A stretch of 64,000 nt of DNA from Rosellinia necatrix (GCA_021209875.1 JAGYVD010000004.1:1426001-1490000), one strand, 5' to 3'; counted from the stretch's first letter, positions 11,411 to 24,985 are shown. Notes: a model not told the origin generated them from the letters alone. A program made the numbers and translations.

Positions 11411-14400
11411 TACTAATATTCGTCGTTAACGAGTTTCTCGATGGGCCCAGAGAGCTATGGGTCCTCAAGGGCGACTATTGGGGGCAAATTTCTTCTCCTC
11501 TCGGGCGCAAGCTTACTTTATATACTCTCAATTAACCGTTAAGTTTAATCCGATCGAATTGAATTTTGTTATGATAAGACTTCGCGAAGAAAAAATATTA
11601 ACTAAATCTTCGCGGTCTAGGGATTTCTACGCTTCTTAATGCGGTTATTGTACTATATATAACATCTATTATTACTTATGACCTCACTTCAATCCTAACA
11701 GGTTTCCTCCCCCCCTTCATTTGCGGCTATGGCGGTCCAGAAAACTTACACAGCTGTTGTTGTGGAATGGTTGTGGCGCTCCACTCTATACGTCATTGAG
11801 TGGCGCCTTCTCGTTTTCTGATTGGTTCGATGTCTCAGGTTTGTGCTAAGCAGGGAATTCCCTGTTCCTGGAAAAGTATATCAAGCCACACGTAATGCGC
11901 TGCCGGCCATGTGGTTAACTACGTAATGACCTGCGGTGGTGTCATGAGGCATATGAGGCCTCATTGAGGCCTTATCGATTATCAGGTAGCATGTTAGCCA
12001 TAATGACTAAAGCGGTCAGGTCCCAAAAGTATGGTTAAAATGCGCTTCTAAATCCAGAGTTAGTTTGATGCATCGGTGTCTAAATGAAAGTAATCCATCT
12101 CGTTCAGAACAATAACAAACCACATATAATTAATATTCTAGCCCGGATAATTTCATATTGAAGTTATGTGCAGAACCAAAGTTTCAGAAGTGAATTATAA
12201 GCTTATTATGATATTTTGATGTCTGACCAATGATGTTGATGTTTGACCCTATATTATATCCAATAGGACCGGTCTATCCATCCACTCTATAGCATAACTA
12301 CTCCTCATAGACTGAGCCGTAATTCATTAGTGAGAGGCTGTGGGAGAGATTTGATTAGGCATAAGAGGTGTGTTTCTCTGGTGGCCCCTATTAAGGAGGG
12401 GTAAAAAGTCGTTTGTAATTCAAGAATCTCAATAGTTATAAATAACAGTTTTAGTAGACAGCAGTGTCCGTGAAATCCACTACCTATCAAAGTTTTAATA
12501 AATGTATTATCACGGAATAGTTTGTACGTATCCAACACAACCGGGGAGGTGGAACGGTTCCGTTTTGCCTTCACATGTATTGTTAATCGATCGTCACTAT
12601 GGCGTCTAAGTGCTTATGTATTGAGCTCAGACATCTCAGTTCATATAAAATGACCTGGTTCAGTGGCTACGCGAGACGCCGAACAGTTTTTTAGCATGGC
12701 GTTGTGTTGGCATTGTGTTATAAAGACGAGATAGTCTCTCCGATAAGGTTTGAATTTTACAATTATCAGGTAGATGAATCCTCGTAGTATATAAACCTGC
12801 ACTAGCAAATGGCTTGAGTCAATTATAGCTATGCCCCTATTCTCAAGAAGTAGCTACTCAAAGAGTATCCAATCTTGGTGACGAAGAATACACCAGGCGT
12901 AACCTTTATCTCCTAAACAGATGCACTCGGGGAGTCAAATTCAATTGCGACAACCACTCATATTCTTTGGTCTGGCAGTATTGAATCCTATATCAAACCC
13001 AACAATGTCAAGAACTCTTTCAATCCATGCGTCAAACGTATGCTGAAGCAGTATTACGAGATCCTTTATAGTCACTCATACTTTGTTGGACTCTCTCGCA
13101 CGGGTACCACTCTTGATGACAGTTGCAAAGTTTCAGAGCAGAGGAACTGCTTTTTCTTTTATGGTGCTATGCTTAAGCCGTATACTACCTTCGTCTGATT
13201 AAGCATACAAGATACGTCGTTGACCTTACGTTTAATCGCGCTCGCATATCTCGTTCCCGTACTAGTATCGTCAAAGATGCCTCTTTTCGTGGGCCATGGT
13301 TATCAGGGAGCTTCAACTTAGCTGTTGAAACTTGTGAAAGCGACACTTGAAACGCTCATATCCACGGTAGTGGTAGAGCTTAGGCGAATACAAGTACCTT
13401 AGGCTAAAAGGGTCTGCTTTAATACCGTTCGTTTCTCGGCTGATTGTTGGGATGAAACCTATGATGAAAATCAAGCGCCCAGGCCACGCTTGATTTCTCT
13501 TGCCCTGGCTCGTTTGTGTTGGCGGTATCAATCAATCATGTCATACTTCTTTTTGTAATAATAAGCGATAGAGACATTACCAAAACCGAGTTGCTGTATA
13601 GTTGTGAATACACTAACAAGGGGGTAACACCTTGTGTATAGGGCGATATAGCAATTGATACGTTGATATTATCTGCGACCTGGGTTTAGGATCCTAGATA
13701 CATGAAATAGAGGGAAATCTAGCCCAAATAAGGGAATAATCATTTGAAGGGATTTGAGCTGCGCACTTGCGAACTTAGTATCCCCCGCAGATCATGAGGG
13801 TCCAGGGTGAGCTTGATAGTAGCGAAGGGCTTGTTACTTCTGAAACACTCAATCGGAAGATATCTTACTGACATTTAGAACTATAAACGAATGTCAAGGG
13901 GCGTCAAATCCGCCCTGCATCTTTCGTGTTCGGAAGTGGCACGTTGATAATGTCAACCCCCCGGCAACGACTGACATTGAACACCCTTCGCTGTTGCCGT
14001 GGGTTCATGTATGGAAGCGGCGCAGGTGCAAGCAAAATACATCAATTCTCAAGCAAGTGCATATCTATTCAATTTCACGGCTAGAGGTAGCGCGTTGGCT
14101 CCAGGTATTTTGCTATAATCTCGTGTCAGGTAGCAGCTAGAGTATGATGCTAAGGTAGAGCTATGCAGCGATTCAGTTGCTTGAGTAGTTGCATCTCTTT
14201 GGCTCTTTTTGGGATATCGCCTGGGTATACCTTACCTACCTGGATCGACGGCATTGTTCCCCGGCAGGAAGAATCGCGTGCCTTACCGAGCACAGTAACC
14301 GAATCCTCTACCAGGTGTATGTTGCCGACCCTACTTCTCGGCTTTTGCCATACATCCCATGTAGCATTTAAAACCTTAGATCTCTCACGTCACGATACAT

Positions 14401-17400
14401 GGGACAGGGGATTTTCCGAGTAACGGAGAGAGCCGGCCACTGTGGACCTCACCTTCTTCTGTCGCGCTCTCGCCGAGGCCGGCGTCAAGTTTACGTCTCA
14501 ATGGCGGACGGGGATATGATTGAATCCTCCCGTTGCAAGCTAGGTAATCATCTTGGGTTGGATCGTGATATGGCGCAGTGTCCCAGAAGCGATCTTGGAG
14601 ATACAAATCCATGCGCGTATGACTCAACCATTACTACTTCGGTGAATCCGTGGGGCATCTTCACACGGGAGAGACATATAGAAGTTGATGTCAGAAAACA
14701 TATCAACACGCGTGAGAAAAACCCGGCTTCATCACTTTCAGGAGGTTCTGTTTGGTAATGTGCCAAGGCCGAGAAACCATGTGTTTGCTGACACCATGAT
14801 ACATACAAATAGTCGGTGAAGGGTTGGAATGGAATGGGTGGCAAATGGCTGATGCTGGCTGGCTGGCTGTATTTTTTTTTTTTTTTTGCCCAGGAACGTG
14901 TAGGTAGTCGACACTATTTCATTATGGAATGCAACTTGCACGGTGGTATTTTTTGGCTTCTCCGCCAGTCCCTAAAGGAATATCCCGCAAACTTTGCGCT
15001 ATCGATAATGACCACCTCGTGTTCGGCACAAGGTAAAACTACCTAGGTAGTCGTCTATGTTTGTTGGGCGTTGAGGCCGAAAGGCCGACAAACAATCCTC
15101 GAACTCCGCCGAGCATACATAGGTCCTTTTGCAGTTTCTTTTCGCCCCCTTTTATGGCCGCCTCGCTCCTTTCAATCTCTGTTTGCGGTCCTTTCTCCCG
15201 TTGACAAAACCTTGCAAAGCCACTTCAAGCATCAACGGTCACAAGCTGCGCCGTGCGCACATGGGTCGGAAGCGATTTTTCTATCGGAAGCGGATGCGGG
15301 CCGTTAACTAATCAGAGAAATTACACTAACTACTTATATCACAGTATCGTTTATTTACTATTGGTCCGGGTGTACTGTGCAATGGGCGACACCCCAGCAA
15401 GCAAAAAAGAATTTCTAGAAAGCCGATCACAGCAAGACTAATACATGTGGAGTAGATCAGGTGGACTTAATTCCCCAACAGAACCTGAAAGGTTTACATG
15501 ATCATCAGCATGCTGAGTGCTGTACTGAAGCGTAGCTTACCAGTTACTCGGAGTGACGTTGGGGCATGGTTAGTGTATAGGTAACTGCGGTACCACATTT
15601 GCACGTTCTGAGGTTCAGGTGGGAGTGTTCCGCTATGGAGTAGTGTAGTATAGGAATGGTACGTAGACGAAATTATTTCCACTATACAGACATCCGGTGT
15701 TGTCAGTGCGATGTATTCAAACCATCAAGCGTTTAACTACATTAGAAGATCGTCCGGGGATATGAAAATGTGATATGTATTATGTATGCAGAAAAATAAA
15801 TGGATTCTCGCTTAGATAACTGACCTGAATGGCCCCCCCTGAGTTCGTGACGGGTTAAAAGGAGGCTCTTGATATGTAAAGTACTAAATTAGTATGTCTG
15901 CGCGCCATGTTTTCAAGGCCCTCCCTTGACAGTCAAGCACATATGCTAGGGACTATGTATGTATGACCAAACACCTACGCACTGCATGATGCAAGGCACA
16001 TCAAACCAATTTGTCGTGCACCTGAAGGACGGAGCGCACCAGAGCAAACAGGATCTTGAGTTTGACATGAGATGATATCTCCCAACTATGAGGTGATACT
16101 TTTTGATGTCCAAATAGACAATTGCACGACAATAATTGTTCAATACCTTTCGAAAGTGGGGGTTATGCCAGGGACTCCTGGGCGAGGGGGGGGAACAAGG
16201 GACAGGGACAGGAACAAAGCGCAACCACGAACCCAATCACCCATAGATTCGCTGATCACCTACTGTAGGAAGGAATCAGTTTTAGGAATAAATTATGATT
16301 GTAGTACGTCACCGAACAGTTACAAAACTCAAGCCAGTTAAGTTGTTGCTCTACTACGTATAATTTTGTTCTGTGGGTTCTGGTCTGGGTATTAATAGAA
16401 GAAGGGCTTGTCGAGCTCATACTAACCTAACCTCCTTGGGGAACCGTTGGCCGGTGCGCAGATTTCCACTCCTTATACAATATGTAGGCGTTTCAGATCT
16501 TAATTTAGCGATGTATGTACATATATAGTCTAGTTTATATTGACCCCGGAACCTCAATAGATTCCGGTACAGTACTAGTTAATACCAACCATCGTTGTTA
16601 CTATGCTGTCTCCCGTTGCTCGTGCAGGCTCGCGCAGACTCGCGCTTGGTCCTTTCGCGGCTCGGAAGTTTGGAAGGGGTTGTGGGGTGTTGAAGGGCTA
16701 TGATCTACGCCACATAATACTACTTGTTTCTCCAAGAAGTTGGTATGTTTTGCGGGCCAAAATCCAACGTGGCGGATTGATGGTTGATCCTCAGACTACA
16801 ACCTCAGCATGCTGTTGTTAGTGCACTATTCAGGTATCATGGGTATGCATGCCAGCCAGGTGGGAGGCCAACCCACGGGCGTGGGAAAGGCGATCCCAGC
16901 AGCATCTGCTCGACAGTGGTTGCCATACTTGCTGCGGTCACCAAGGCGCACGGCCTTACACGATGTGTCTGACTGCTCTCCTCACCCTGGTGGTTAGTCT
17001 GGGTATTCCGCAATTGCATATCAACCACGCAAACGGCTCATGACGATCCTCTGAACGGCAAAAGCCATGCCGGGCATGGCCCTGTTCGTGGTGAAGTATA
17101 TCGGTACCAAGTGCCCCCAAAGACGCCAACAGCCTGTGGTAGCACCCTTTGTCGCTCATGTGATACATACCGCGCATCTGATCCGTAACTCATCCGTATA
17201 GATCCGGATCTGGGTGGTGCTCGAATGCGAACAACCGGTGAAGCGCGCCACCAACCGCCGTCTTAGCATTCTCGTGCGACAGGAATCCCATTGGCATCAG
17301 CCACTCTGGGTACCCTCCCCCATCACCCCACAAACAGGAAGCCATGGTGATCTGGGCTCTGGCTGGATGTCCTTCCGTGGATTGGGTACACTAGTTGGGT

Positions 17401-20400
17401 ATAAGTGATTAGTTAGTATGGGGGCATTGCGCTACATGATCAAGCGAGCATTATCTATCCCTTTTCATTCTGGACGGCTGTGTGTGCTAGCACCGTAGCA
17501 GGTAGTTGAATAAGAGAGTATACATATGTCGGCGCATCTTCCGTAGCTGCTTATCCGAATTGGGATAATTATCTATAAATGGTCTCTTGTCATCTCTGAA
17601 TAATACGCTGAACTGGGGAGGTCAAAGGGTCTACTACTCTCGACTATGTTGTATGTAGAATGGTTCCTGGCCCTAGATAAACCTATGTACCAGATAGGAG
17701 GTTGTTATTGTGCATTACTACTGTGCGTGCTGATGCGAAGACTGGACGCTAGACAACATAGTATCGTGGACATTAAACCCTTGATCCCGGTCTGATCTTC
17801 ATATTGCACGCCGCCTCCCCTCTCCTCTGGCTGGCTAGCGTACCACAGCACCACCCTGCCACACACGTGTACACCGTCGAGGTATTTAACATTTTACAGG
17901 GGCATATTTTCCAGTGTGCACAACTCCATACTGTACGCCAGCTATGTTTCAGACACAGATGGCACCATTGGTCATTCATTTAGTGGTTGTACGCACTACG
18001 GTTAGCGGTCAGCTACGGTGCTAGGGATTGGGGGATCTCAAAACTTCTAGAACGTAGGGCGGTGGTGGCGAGTAACGTGTCTTGTCTAACGCTTCTGCGA
18101 CGCCATCTCTGCGTGCCCCGGATGGCGGATGGTCGGACACGGCGATTTGCGAGGGCCCCGACGCCGTAGTAGCGCGCACGCATCATACCCCCCCATATCT
18201 GACATAAAGATGAGAGCACATAATACATAACTTGTACACTACATATGTGACAACTAGCGACAACGGCGTGGTCAGTAGTGTTGTCGCATAATCCATGGTC
18301 TTCAAAAGTAATCGCATCAAGTTAGTCTTGCTCCCTAGACTCAGCAGGTCGACGACAAGCAGTGGGAGAGCGAGGTCAGAGCGCAGACAAAGTACAATCG
18401 CCAAGACCACGAGGCGTCGAGTCGGTTCAAAATATCGTCACGTTCCCATCCCCCATTGCTTTCAAATGGGAGGCACCGAGGGTCGCATTCAATCTTATTT
18501 CTGAAGCGGTGGCCGCATAATCTGCGGCCTGCTCGATGAGGAGAAACTGGCGGTGGCTCTCCCGTGATTCCTACTGCTTGCTGGCCTGGTTTTCTCTTTG
18601 TTACCGGGCAGCACCATTGTTTGACCACCCATTCATTGGTTTGCCTATAGGTCGCCACACACACCCTCGTCTCACAAGTACCCGTTTCTATGGTACTGGT
18701 GCGGAACTACTGCAAGCTATGTGTCAATAGAGTGGCGACTCTGGCATTGCGGGAAACCATTGGGTCTAATATTTATAGATCATTTAACTGTCTACGGTAC
18801 GTGAGCACTCCGGATTCTACTATTTGGTGCAAAACGTGGTACGCTACAGCATAGGCGAGAATTCTTATAGCATAGCGTATGATTTCATGCCGGATGTGTC
18901 TCTCACTACTACTACACAAAGTTAGGTGATGATGTGAGTAGATTCGGGGCAGAATAAGTGGCTGAATGTTACCTGGTCTGACAAAGATCCTTCAACGACG
19001 CTGAATATAAGGCTGTTCGATATCCGTCACCTGTCCGGTAATAGGCCGGGAGAAGTCAGCTTCCCATCAGCGTTATTCTCCCTGTGTTGATTACTCACAC
19101 CATTAGGGGGGATTGGGTTAATCACAAGACTTGAAGCCCCGTCCCGAGGGGTGTGGAGCGTTGCCTTGCAGTTATGCACAGCGATATTACTTATACTACA
19201 GTAAGTTACCATGTGCGTGCCTACATAACTCGCGGTACCTTGGTTGGAATCTCACTAGTTAGATTCGCTACATTGGTAGTATGTAGATAAGTATGTGCAT
19301 ACATTCCTACATACATTCCTACATACATATGTATGTTTATATGTATGTATGTATGCAGTGTATGTAAGAGGAATCTTCAGGGACCCCCAACACCCCTGGA
19401 CCTGGCTTCACGTTCTAGTTGCCGAGCCCCCAAAGTTCCCCTGTCAATACACTGTACACACTCATAAGCTATAGGCAGGCAGCCAGCCGAAATACACACA
19501 GGTGGTCGGAACCGCTCTTCTTTAAGTTTAGATTAATCCTTACCTATGTCCAAGTGTAGTCAAGCTCCCTTGCAAACTATCTGGACTTATGCCGTTACTG
19601 GTTTAGCTGCTGAATCTAGGTAGAATATTCCATGGCATCGTTCCCACAATTCATCACGACCGAGATAGTGTTTTCAGGAGTTACATCGACTCCTTCACAA
19701 CACCACACACCCTTTGGCCTGTTTTCTTCCGCGCGGCGCCCCTTCCAGTAGGTAGATGAGCCATTCCAGGACAGTGTACCTACTGAGTCTTAGTTTAATT
19801 TCATAATGAGAGGACAAGGATAGACGGGTTTGCCAACAAGTGAGCCTTGCGTCCATCGCGCGATGGTTTACTAGTACATCTATGATACATCATCCTCTTA
19901 TCTTTTCTTCCTCTTCACACTTTACCATTCTGTTCTTGTTGAGGCGGCTGACTGCTTGGTTTCTATTTCCATGCCCTTAATAGCGATTGATTATGACGAG
20001 TTGACGCCTTCATCCAAAGCGATTCCAACTCCAGACGACTAAGCTATCTGCCTGTCTGCGTACCCGTCTGACTTGCCTGCCTGTCTTTCACCTTTCCCTG
20101 CCGCTCTTGTTTGCATTGTGGCTACGAATTCCCTTGTCCGACTTGAACAAAGACGGTCACCACTGCGCAACCAATTCCGCTATTCTTCGTATCATGACGT
20201 TTTGACAGAATTCAAAGAGTGCAGTCTCTTTGTTTTGCGGCCCGTGGTTAGTTGGACGGCGCATGACCTTGCACGGCACATCGAAGTGTTCAGCTCAATA
20301 CCCTCTGCGTAATTCTCGCGACAAACGATACCGAGTAGTCAACCCACGGGAAAGTAACGCTCGCACAGATGGAGGGCATTCTTCTTGCGCCCCCTGAACG

Positions 20401-20448
20401 GGGCCCGATCATTGGACGGCCTGTCTGGAAGGTAACCGCCATTCCCGA
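11411..20448. other. Long gene-poor tract
   Basis: About 9 kb with no coding model I can support. Frames are short, overlap on both strands and show no recognisable motif. Local structure includes a TATG/CATA-rich imperfect palindrome around 19280-19370, a T-run at 14870-14887 and scattered short direct repeats (for example GATGT..TGACC near 12220-12250). A frame at 20073-20312 (ending TAHDLARHIEVFSSIPSA) might be an upstream exon of the PH-domain gene, but I could not connect it. Confidence 0.5.
19280..19370. repeat. TATG/CATA-rich imperfect palindrome
   Basis: Runs of CATA- and CCTACATA-type units are followed by TATG units, so the segment can fold back on itself. It is a degenerate microsatellite in a noncoding tract. 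Confidence 0.6.
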
Positions 20449-22281
20449 TTGCGCGTGCGTTTCGCCTCAACACCATGGAGACTGACCCTATCTCTAGCCA
20501 CGCTATGTTGCCATTGGCCCGGCATCGCAGAAGGAAGGACACCAATCGAATACAACGCTCTCGCAGGTTTTATCTACTGCTCGTATAAGAGAATCGGGAG
20601 GCCGGTCGTCGAAATCGCTACAGAAAGCTCCCACAGATGCCATCTACTTCTCGGTGTACAAATCCAGAGTGCGTTTTTCCCATACGGGACGGGTGGTTTG
20701 CGTCTGCTGACCAGAGAACAGGATGAGGTCGAACCTATGATTCAGTATTCTATTGTGTCGATAACGGATTGTCAGGTGCAACGTGTCGCTCATCGGAAAC
20801 AGGGCCACGCTCTTCCCACCCTTACCATCCAGATCGCACCTGATCCGGCAACCGACAAGCTGCGGAAGCGCCGATCGAGCCGGACCACAGGGTTAATATC
20901 GAGCAGGGAGACGGGGCCGACGATTCTCTGCTTCGTCGCGGCCGAGGAGTCGCGTTACAGCGTGGACGAGTGGGCGAGATATATCCAATCCCTGATGCAG
21001 CGACAGCAGTCTACGCCTATGAGCCCGATCAGTCCCACGTCACCCGCGTTTGTCAGCCCGTTTCCCACATTTCAAGATAGCACAGAAAGGGGTACGGCCG
21101 CGTCCAGCGCGAAGGGGAAGTTGCGGTCGAAATTGCAATCAAAATCATCTGGCAGGACTCTTCCGTCAACGCGCGACCATAGCTCGGTGTATACTTCTGG
21201 ATCACCCAGTCTTCGTTCACGCACGAGTGACATATCCTCCCACGCAAGTTCGATGGTCCCAGCGGCGATGACTTTTGTACAGCAGCATTATGCCAACCTG
21301 CAGCACTCCGAGCTGCCCTCACCCACATCTACTCTAGACGAACACCCGGAGCGGTTCGTTGAAGGGTGGACGGCGGCACAGGGCCGGACCTCGGCGCTCA
21401 GCTCTCCGATCAGGGGCCGGACCAGCATGAGCTCTTCTCAGGATCATAATCAGCCCAGTTTAGAGTCCAGTCCACGTCTGACGCCACGGGAGACAATCCT
21501 GGACCGGGCTTTTCAGATGCGGTGTATCCCCGGATCCGACAGAGAGATAGCCGGGGAGGAGAAGCTCACTTCGCTCGCAAGGTTCGAGGCGCTGATGTGC
21601 GAGGCGGAAAACCGGAAGAGAAACACGAGGGGCAAGGAGGTGGCGCACGAGCCCTTGAAGAGCACGTGGGAGCCCGACAGCGACGACGACAAGTACGGCC
21701 GAGACGTGGACGACGAGGACGACGACAGCGACAACTACGCCTTCGAGCACAGCGCCGAGCAGGACGACATCGACCCGTCGACGTTCAAGGCGCTGCAGTT
21801 CATCACCAACCGCCACCAGTCGACGTACAGCGAGTCGGGGCTGCCGGGCGGCACGCCGCTGGTGCTGCGGCCGCACACGGCGCACTCGCGCAGCCGGCCG
21901 ACGGCCCAGCGGACCAACAGCCAGCCCTACAACAGCATGCCGGGGCCGCCGCTGCACGCCATCACGTCCCCCCACGTGCTGGTGCGGCAGTCGACGGACG
22001 GGGCGGTGGCGACGATGCGGCGGTCCCACGAGAAGCGGCACTCCACGTCCGAGGCCAAGAACCTGAGCTTCAACGACTTCGCCAAGCGGCTGAGCGGCAC
22101 CAGCAGCCTGCTGCTCGTGCAGTCGAACGCGAGCACGGGCAGCAACCGCGGCAGCGGCGACTACGACGCGCACACGCCCCGCGGGTCCATGAGCCCGCGG
22201 GGGACCAGCCAGGCCCCCGACGACCGCTGTCGATGGCGCGGCAGTATCGGCGTGTTCGGGAACGAGGGCGGGTTTGTATGA
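20449..22281 (+). CDS. PH-domain-containing fungal protein
   Basis: An open frame of 610 codons. Conserved sequence starts near residue 41 (FIYCSYKRIGRPVVEI) and runs through HRCHLLLGVQIQSAFFPYGT, VQYSIVSITDCQ-type strands and DEWARYIQSLMQ, a PH-like fold of about 150 residues. Beyond it the protein is Ser/Pro-rich, then has RETILDRAFQMRCIPGSDRE, KLTSLARFEALM, an acidic run near 405-440, and a conserved tail ending WRGSIGVFGNEGGFV. I recognise this order from an uncharacterised Pezizomycotina PH-protein family. A lipid- or protein-binding scaffold role is inference. The 5' end is uncertain: residues 1-40 look noncoding, while an ATG at 20475 in another frame opens METDPISSHAMLPLARHRRR, which looks more natural but runs into a stop after the conserved part begins. 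Confidence 0.7.
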   Translation: MRVRFASTPWRLTLSLATLCCHWPGIAEGRTPIEYNALAGFIYCSYKRIGRPVVEIATESSHRCHLLLGVQIQSAFFPYGTGGLRLLTREQDEVEPMIQYSIVSITDCQVQRVAHRKQGHALPTLTIQIAPDPATDKLRKRRSSRTTGLISSRETGPTILCFVAAEESRYSVDEWARYIQSLMQRQQSTPMSPISPTSPAFVSPFPTFQDSTERGTAASSAKGKLRSKLQSKSSGRTLPSTRDHSSVYTSGSPSLRSRTSDISSHASSMVPAAMTFVQQHYANLQHSELPSPTSTLDEHPERFVEGWTAAQGRTSALSSPIRGRTSMSSSQDHNQPSLESSPRLTPRETILDRAFQMRCIPGSDREIAGEEKLTSLARFEALMCEAENRKRNTRGKEVAHEPLKSTWEPDSDDDKYGRDVDDEDDDSDNYAFEHSAEQDDIDPSTFKALQFITNRHQSTYSESGLPGGTPLVLRPHTAHSRSRPTAQRTNSQPYNSMPGPPLHAITSPHVLVRQSTDGAVATMRRSHEKRHSTSEAKNLSFNDFAKRLSGTSSLLLVQSNASTGSNRGSGDYDAHTPRGSMSPRGTSQAPDDRCRWRGSIGVFGNEGGFV

Positions 22282-22322
22282 TTGTTCGTTCCCCCTTTCC
22301 TCCGACACAACGCAGGGGTCTT

Positions 22323-22420
22323 GACATACACATACACATAAACACATACACATACACATAAACACATACACACACACATACGCATACACACACACATACG
22401 CACACACACACACACACACG
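22323..22420 (+). repeat. (ACATAC)n/(AC)n microsatellite
   Basis: About 100 bp of ACATAC, ACATAA and AC units starting 41 bp after the PH-protein stop codon, probably within the 3' UTR. Confidence 0.9.
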
Positions 22421-23174
22421 TCTTCGCCTTTCTCGCGAGTTCTGTTTCAGCTCTTGCTCTTCACACTTATGGCACGAAAAAAAAAACATGTTCAATTGTA
22501 TTAATAACGACTTAACTTGATGGCCCATTATCTACGACCTTAACGAGAATTCGACTCCGGGTCCAGCGTTGCGCGATATCACAAAATGGCATAGCGTGTC
22601 ATAATATTATTATTATTATTTTATGATTGCCAGCTTTACGACATATTTTTTTTGATGCTGATGCCCTTCATAAAAAAAAAACTACTTCTTTCCTTCTCGA
22701 CTATTTGAAGAATCATTTGGGAAACAGCACAATCAGACGTTTTAAAACACGAGTTACCATGCTTTGCATTCTAATCATCTACGTTTTAGAGAGAGAGAGA
22801 GAGAGGAGCTACGAGGGAGGGAGGGAGAGACGGAGGTTTTCAGCTAAGGGGCGGCGGCCTCGGCAGATGAAGTGGCTGGGCTTATTCCCCCTTCATCTAT
22901 CGGCGCTGCTCGGGCTGAGATAACTAAACGCCCCCTTTCGGCGGGATTGGATACGGTAGAAAGAAAGACTGGGACAACCTGGGGCGGGACAAAGTAGCCG
23001 CCATGGAGGCACGAGAGATACCCCGTGGGCGATATAAACATAGCAATCAACAAATCCACCTCAACAAAAAAAAAAAATACTATCGTTCTCACGAGGGACT
23101 ATCATGCTCGTCTAGACTAAACCATTGGTTGCTATTTCACCCTCCAATCGTTATTTGATAACGTGCATGCCATG

Positions 23175-23219
23175 TATACATACATACATACATACATACA
23201 TACACACATACACACATAC
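23175..23219 (+). repeat. (CATA)n microsatellite
   Basis: Tandem CATA units passing into CACATA units over about 45 bp. Confidence 0.9.
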
Positions 23220-23643
23220 CGGACATAAAAGTCCACGTAGGCAATTTACAATGTACCTAATTCCCCCATACTACTACTACACAATCCCACAAATCCCCTA
23301 TCTACGAAGCTGAAGAAGCCGCACGAGTCATGATAATCTAATCTATCATACCCAGCCCGTAAATAAACTGCCGGCCACGACGGCCCCCTTTTTGCCGCGA
23401 GCAACAAAAAAAAAAAAAACCCTCGATTCTAGACCGATTTGAGGTCCTCTCTCCCCCCCGCCCCTCCCCCGTACGCTTTTGCGCTACCCCTAACCCCCCC
23501 CTGCGCTCAATCGACGATCGAAAAATGCTGTCTCGCTTCTTTACGGCAAAGTGATGGATTCAGCACGGCAGCCAGAAGGACCTAGAACCTCGCGTTACTA
23601 CGGTCGGAGGCGTTTTGCTCAGCTTCGAAAAGGTTACGCAAAG

Positions 23644-23681
23644 GCGATGCGATGCCATGCGATGCCATGCGATGCCATGCC
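23644..23681 (+). repeat. 10-bp tandem repeat (GCGATGCCAT)n
   Basis: Nearly four head-to-tail copies of a 10-bp unit in noncoding DNA. Confidence 0.85.
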
Positions 23682-24281
23682 GAGCTCGGCGCCCTCGATG
23701 GTGTCAGACTCGCCTTGCCGGGGCCTATTCGTTCCCAACCTCAATACTGCGACACGGGTTCATGACCGCCGGATGGGAGAAGGACGGCCTGGTCTGGTCT
23801 GGCCTGGCGCTGACCCCCACTGTGGTGATGGTGGTGGTGGTGGTAGATGGGTGGTGGTGTCTGTATACCGGGCTATGATAACCCGTCATCTAGATGCCGT
23901 CCTCAATCTCACCTAATACGCGTAACGGATGCGCCAGACGATCGCCACCGATGCCGAAAAACCCGCCCTGTCATACATTACCATTATAGTCCGTCCCCCC
24001 ACCCAACCGGGCCCCCCTTTCCAGCCTCCCCGTCTATTATTACATTGGGGGGAGGAGGATGCAGAGTGACTCTGAATCGACGTATGTATGTACATGTAAT
24101 GAATGTATCACTCGTTTGCGCTCGTCTTTTCGCTTACCGTTGCACAGCATCATTTACCTACACTACCCGTACACTACATTCTCATTCCATCCGTACAACC
24201 AACCATTCTTCCGTCTCATCCCAAGCCCTCGGTACTTCGGGAAAGCGGTGTGACGCATGACAGCAGCACGATTCATCTCGC

Positions 24282-24325
24282 AGATAGATGGATAGATAGA
24301 TAGATAGATACATATATATATATAC
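24282..24325 (+). repeat. (GATA)n and (TA)n microsatellite
   Basis: GATA units followed by a TA run. Confidence 0.9.
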
Positions 24326-24455
24326 ACGCATAAACACACCTAATCCAGGTGAACACCATGTCTTAGGACCATGCAGCGTCGCTTACTTACTTATACTACT
24401 TACACACTACTTACTCTACTTATACGCTACTACCACGCGCCACCAAGTAGGTTTA

Positions 24456-24592
24456 GTCTGTCTGTCTGTCCGTCTGTCTGTCCGTCGGTCGGCGATTAGG
24501 TGTGAATGACAACTCACCAAGACCTTATGGCTTGTCTGCCCGCCTGCCTGCCTACCTACCTACCTGCCTGCCTGCCTGTCTTTGCATTGCCT
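24456..24592 (+). repeat. (GTCT)n and (CCTG/CCTA)n microsatellites
   Basis: Two tetranucleotide arrays separated by about 45 bp of unique sequence. Confidence 0.8.
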
Positions 24593-24985
24593 TGCCTTGC
24601 CTGCCCCGGCGGCCATGGATAACCAAACCGATTCCGTCCCGAGGATTCCAGCCGACCCCTGATTACGTGGATTGAACGGCCGTAAGGACGAGTTAAGTGA
24701 GCCCAGAGTGGGGGGGAGAGGGGGGCGCTCTTTGTCTGAGGTCTAGATTTAAATCAAACTCAGTAGCTTAGATACGAAAACGCTTTTCGCCCAGAGTATT
24801 TCGTCTCTATAGTTACACAAACTAAATCCCAATATTGGGCGACGGGGTGAAATTGTCTGAAAATAATAAGCCCCTTTACCTATCCCCTATTATCGCTCTC
24901 GGTTAACGCCACTCGCTCGGGTCGCAAGGTGGATGCTGCACCAGCTTGACTCCTCTACCCAGGTCCAGTGGCAGTCCGGGTGAAC

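Larger units (their letters stand above)
22282..24985. other. Noncoding stretch rich in microsatellites
   Basis: It contains simple repeats listed separately and several homopolymer runs (A-runs near 22480, 22670, 23065 and 23405). Short frames here are driven by those repeats. No gene supported. Confidence 0.55.

Noticed and set aside
11953..11964. 12-bp perfect palindrome ATGAGGCCTCAT
   Set aside because: An isolated palindrome of this size is expected by chance over tens of kilobases, and nothing nearby needs an operator.
14163..14423. 86-codon frame with a signal-peptide-like start (MQRFSCLSSCISLALFGISP)
   Set aside because: It could be a small secreted protein, but a second frame overlaps it, there are few cysteines after the leader, and nothing else supports expression.
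21460..22419. 319-codon minus frame over the PH-domain gene
   Set aside because: It begins in the ACATAC microsatellite and has only repetitive Val/Arg composition, while the plus strand carries conserved motifs.
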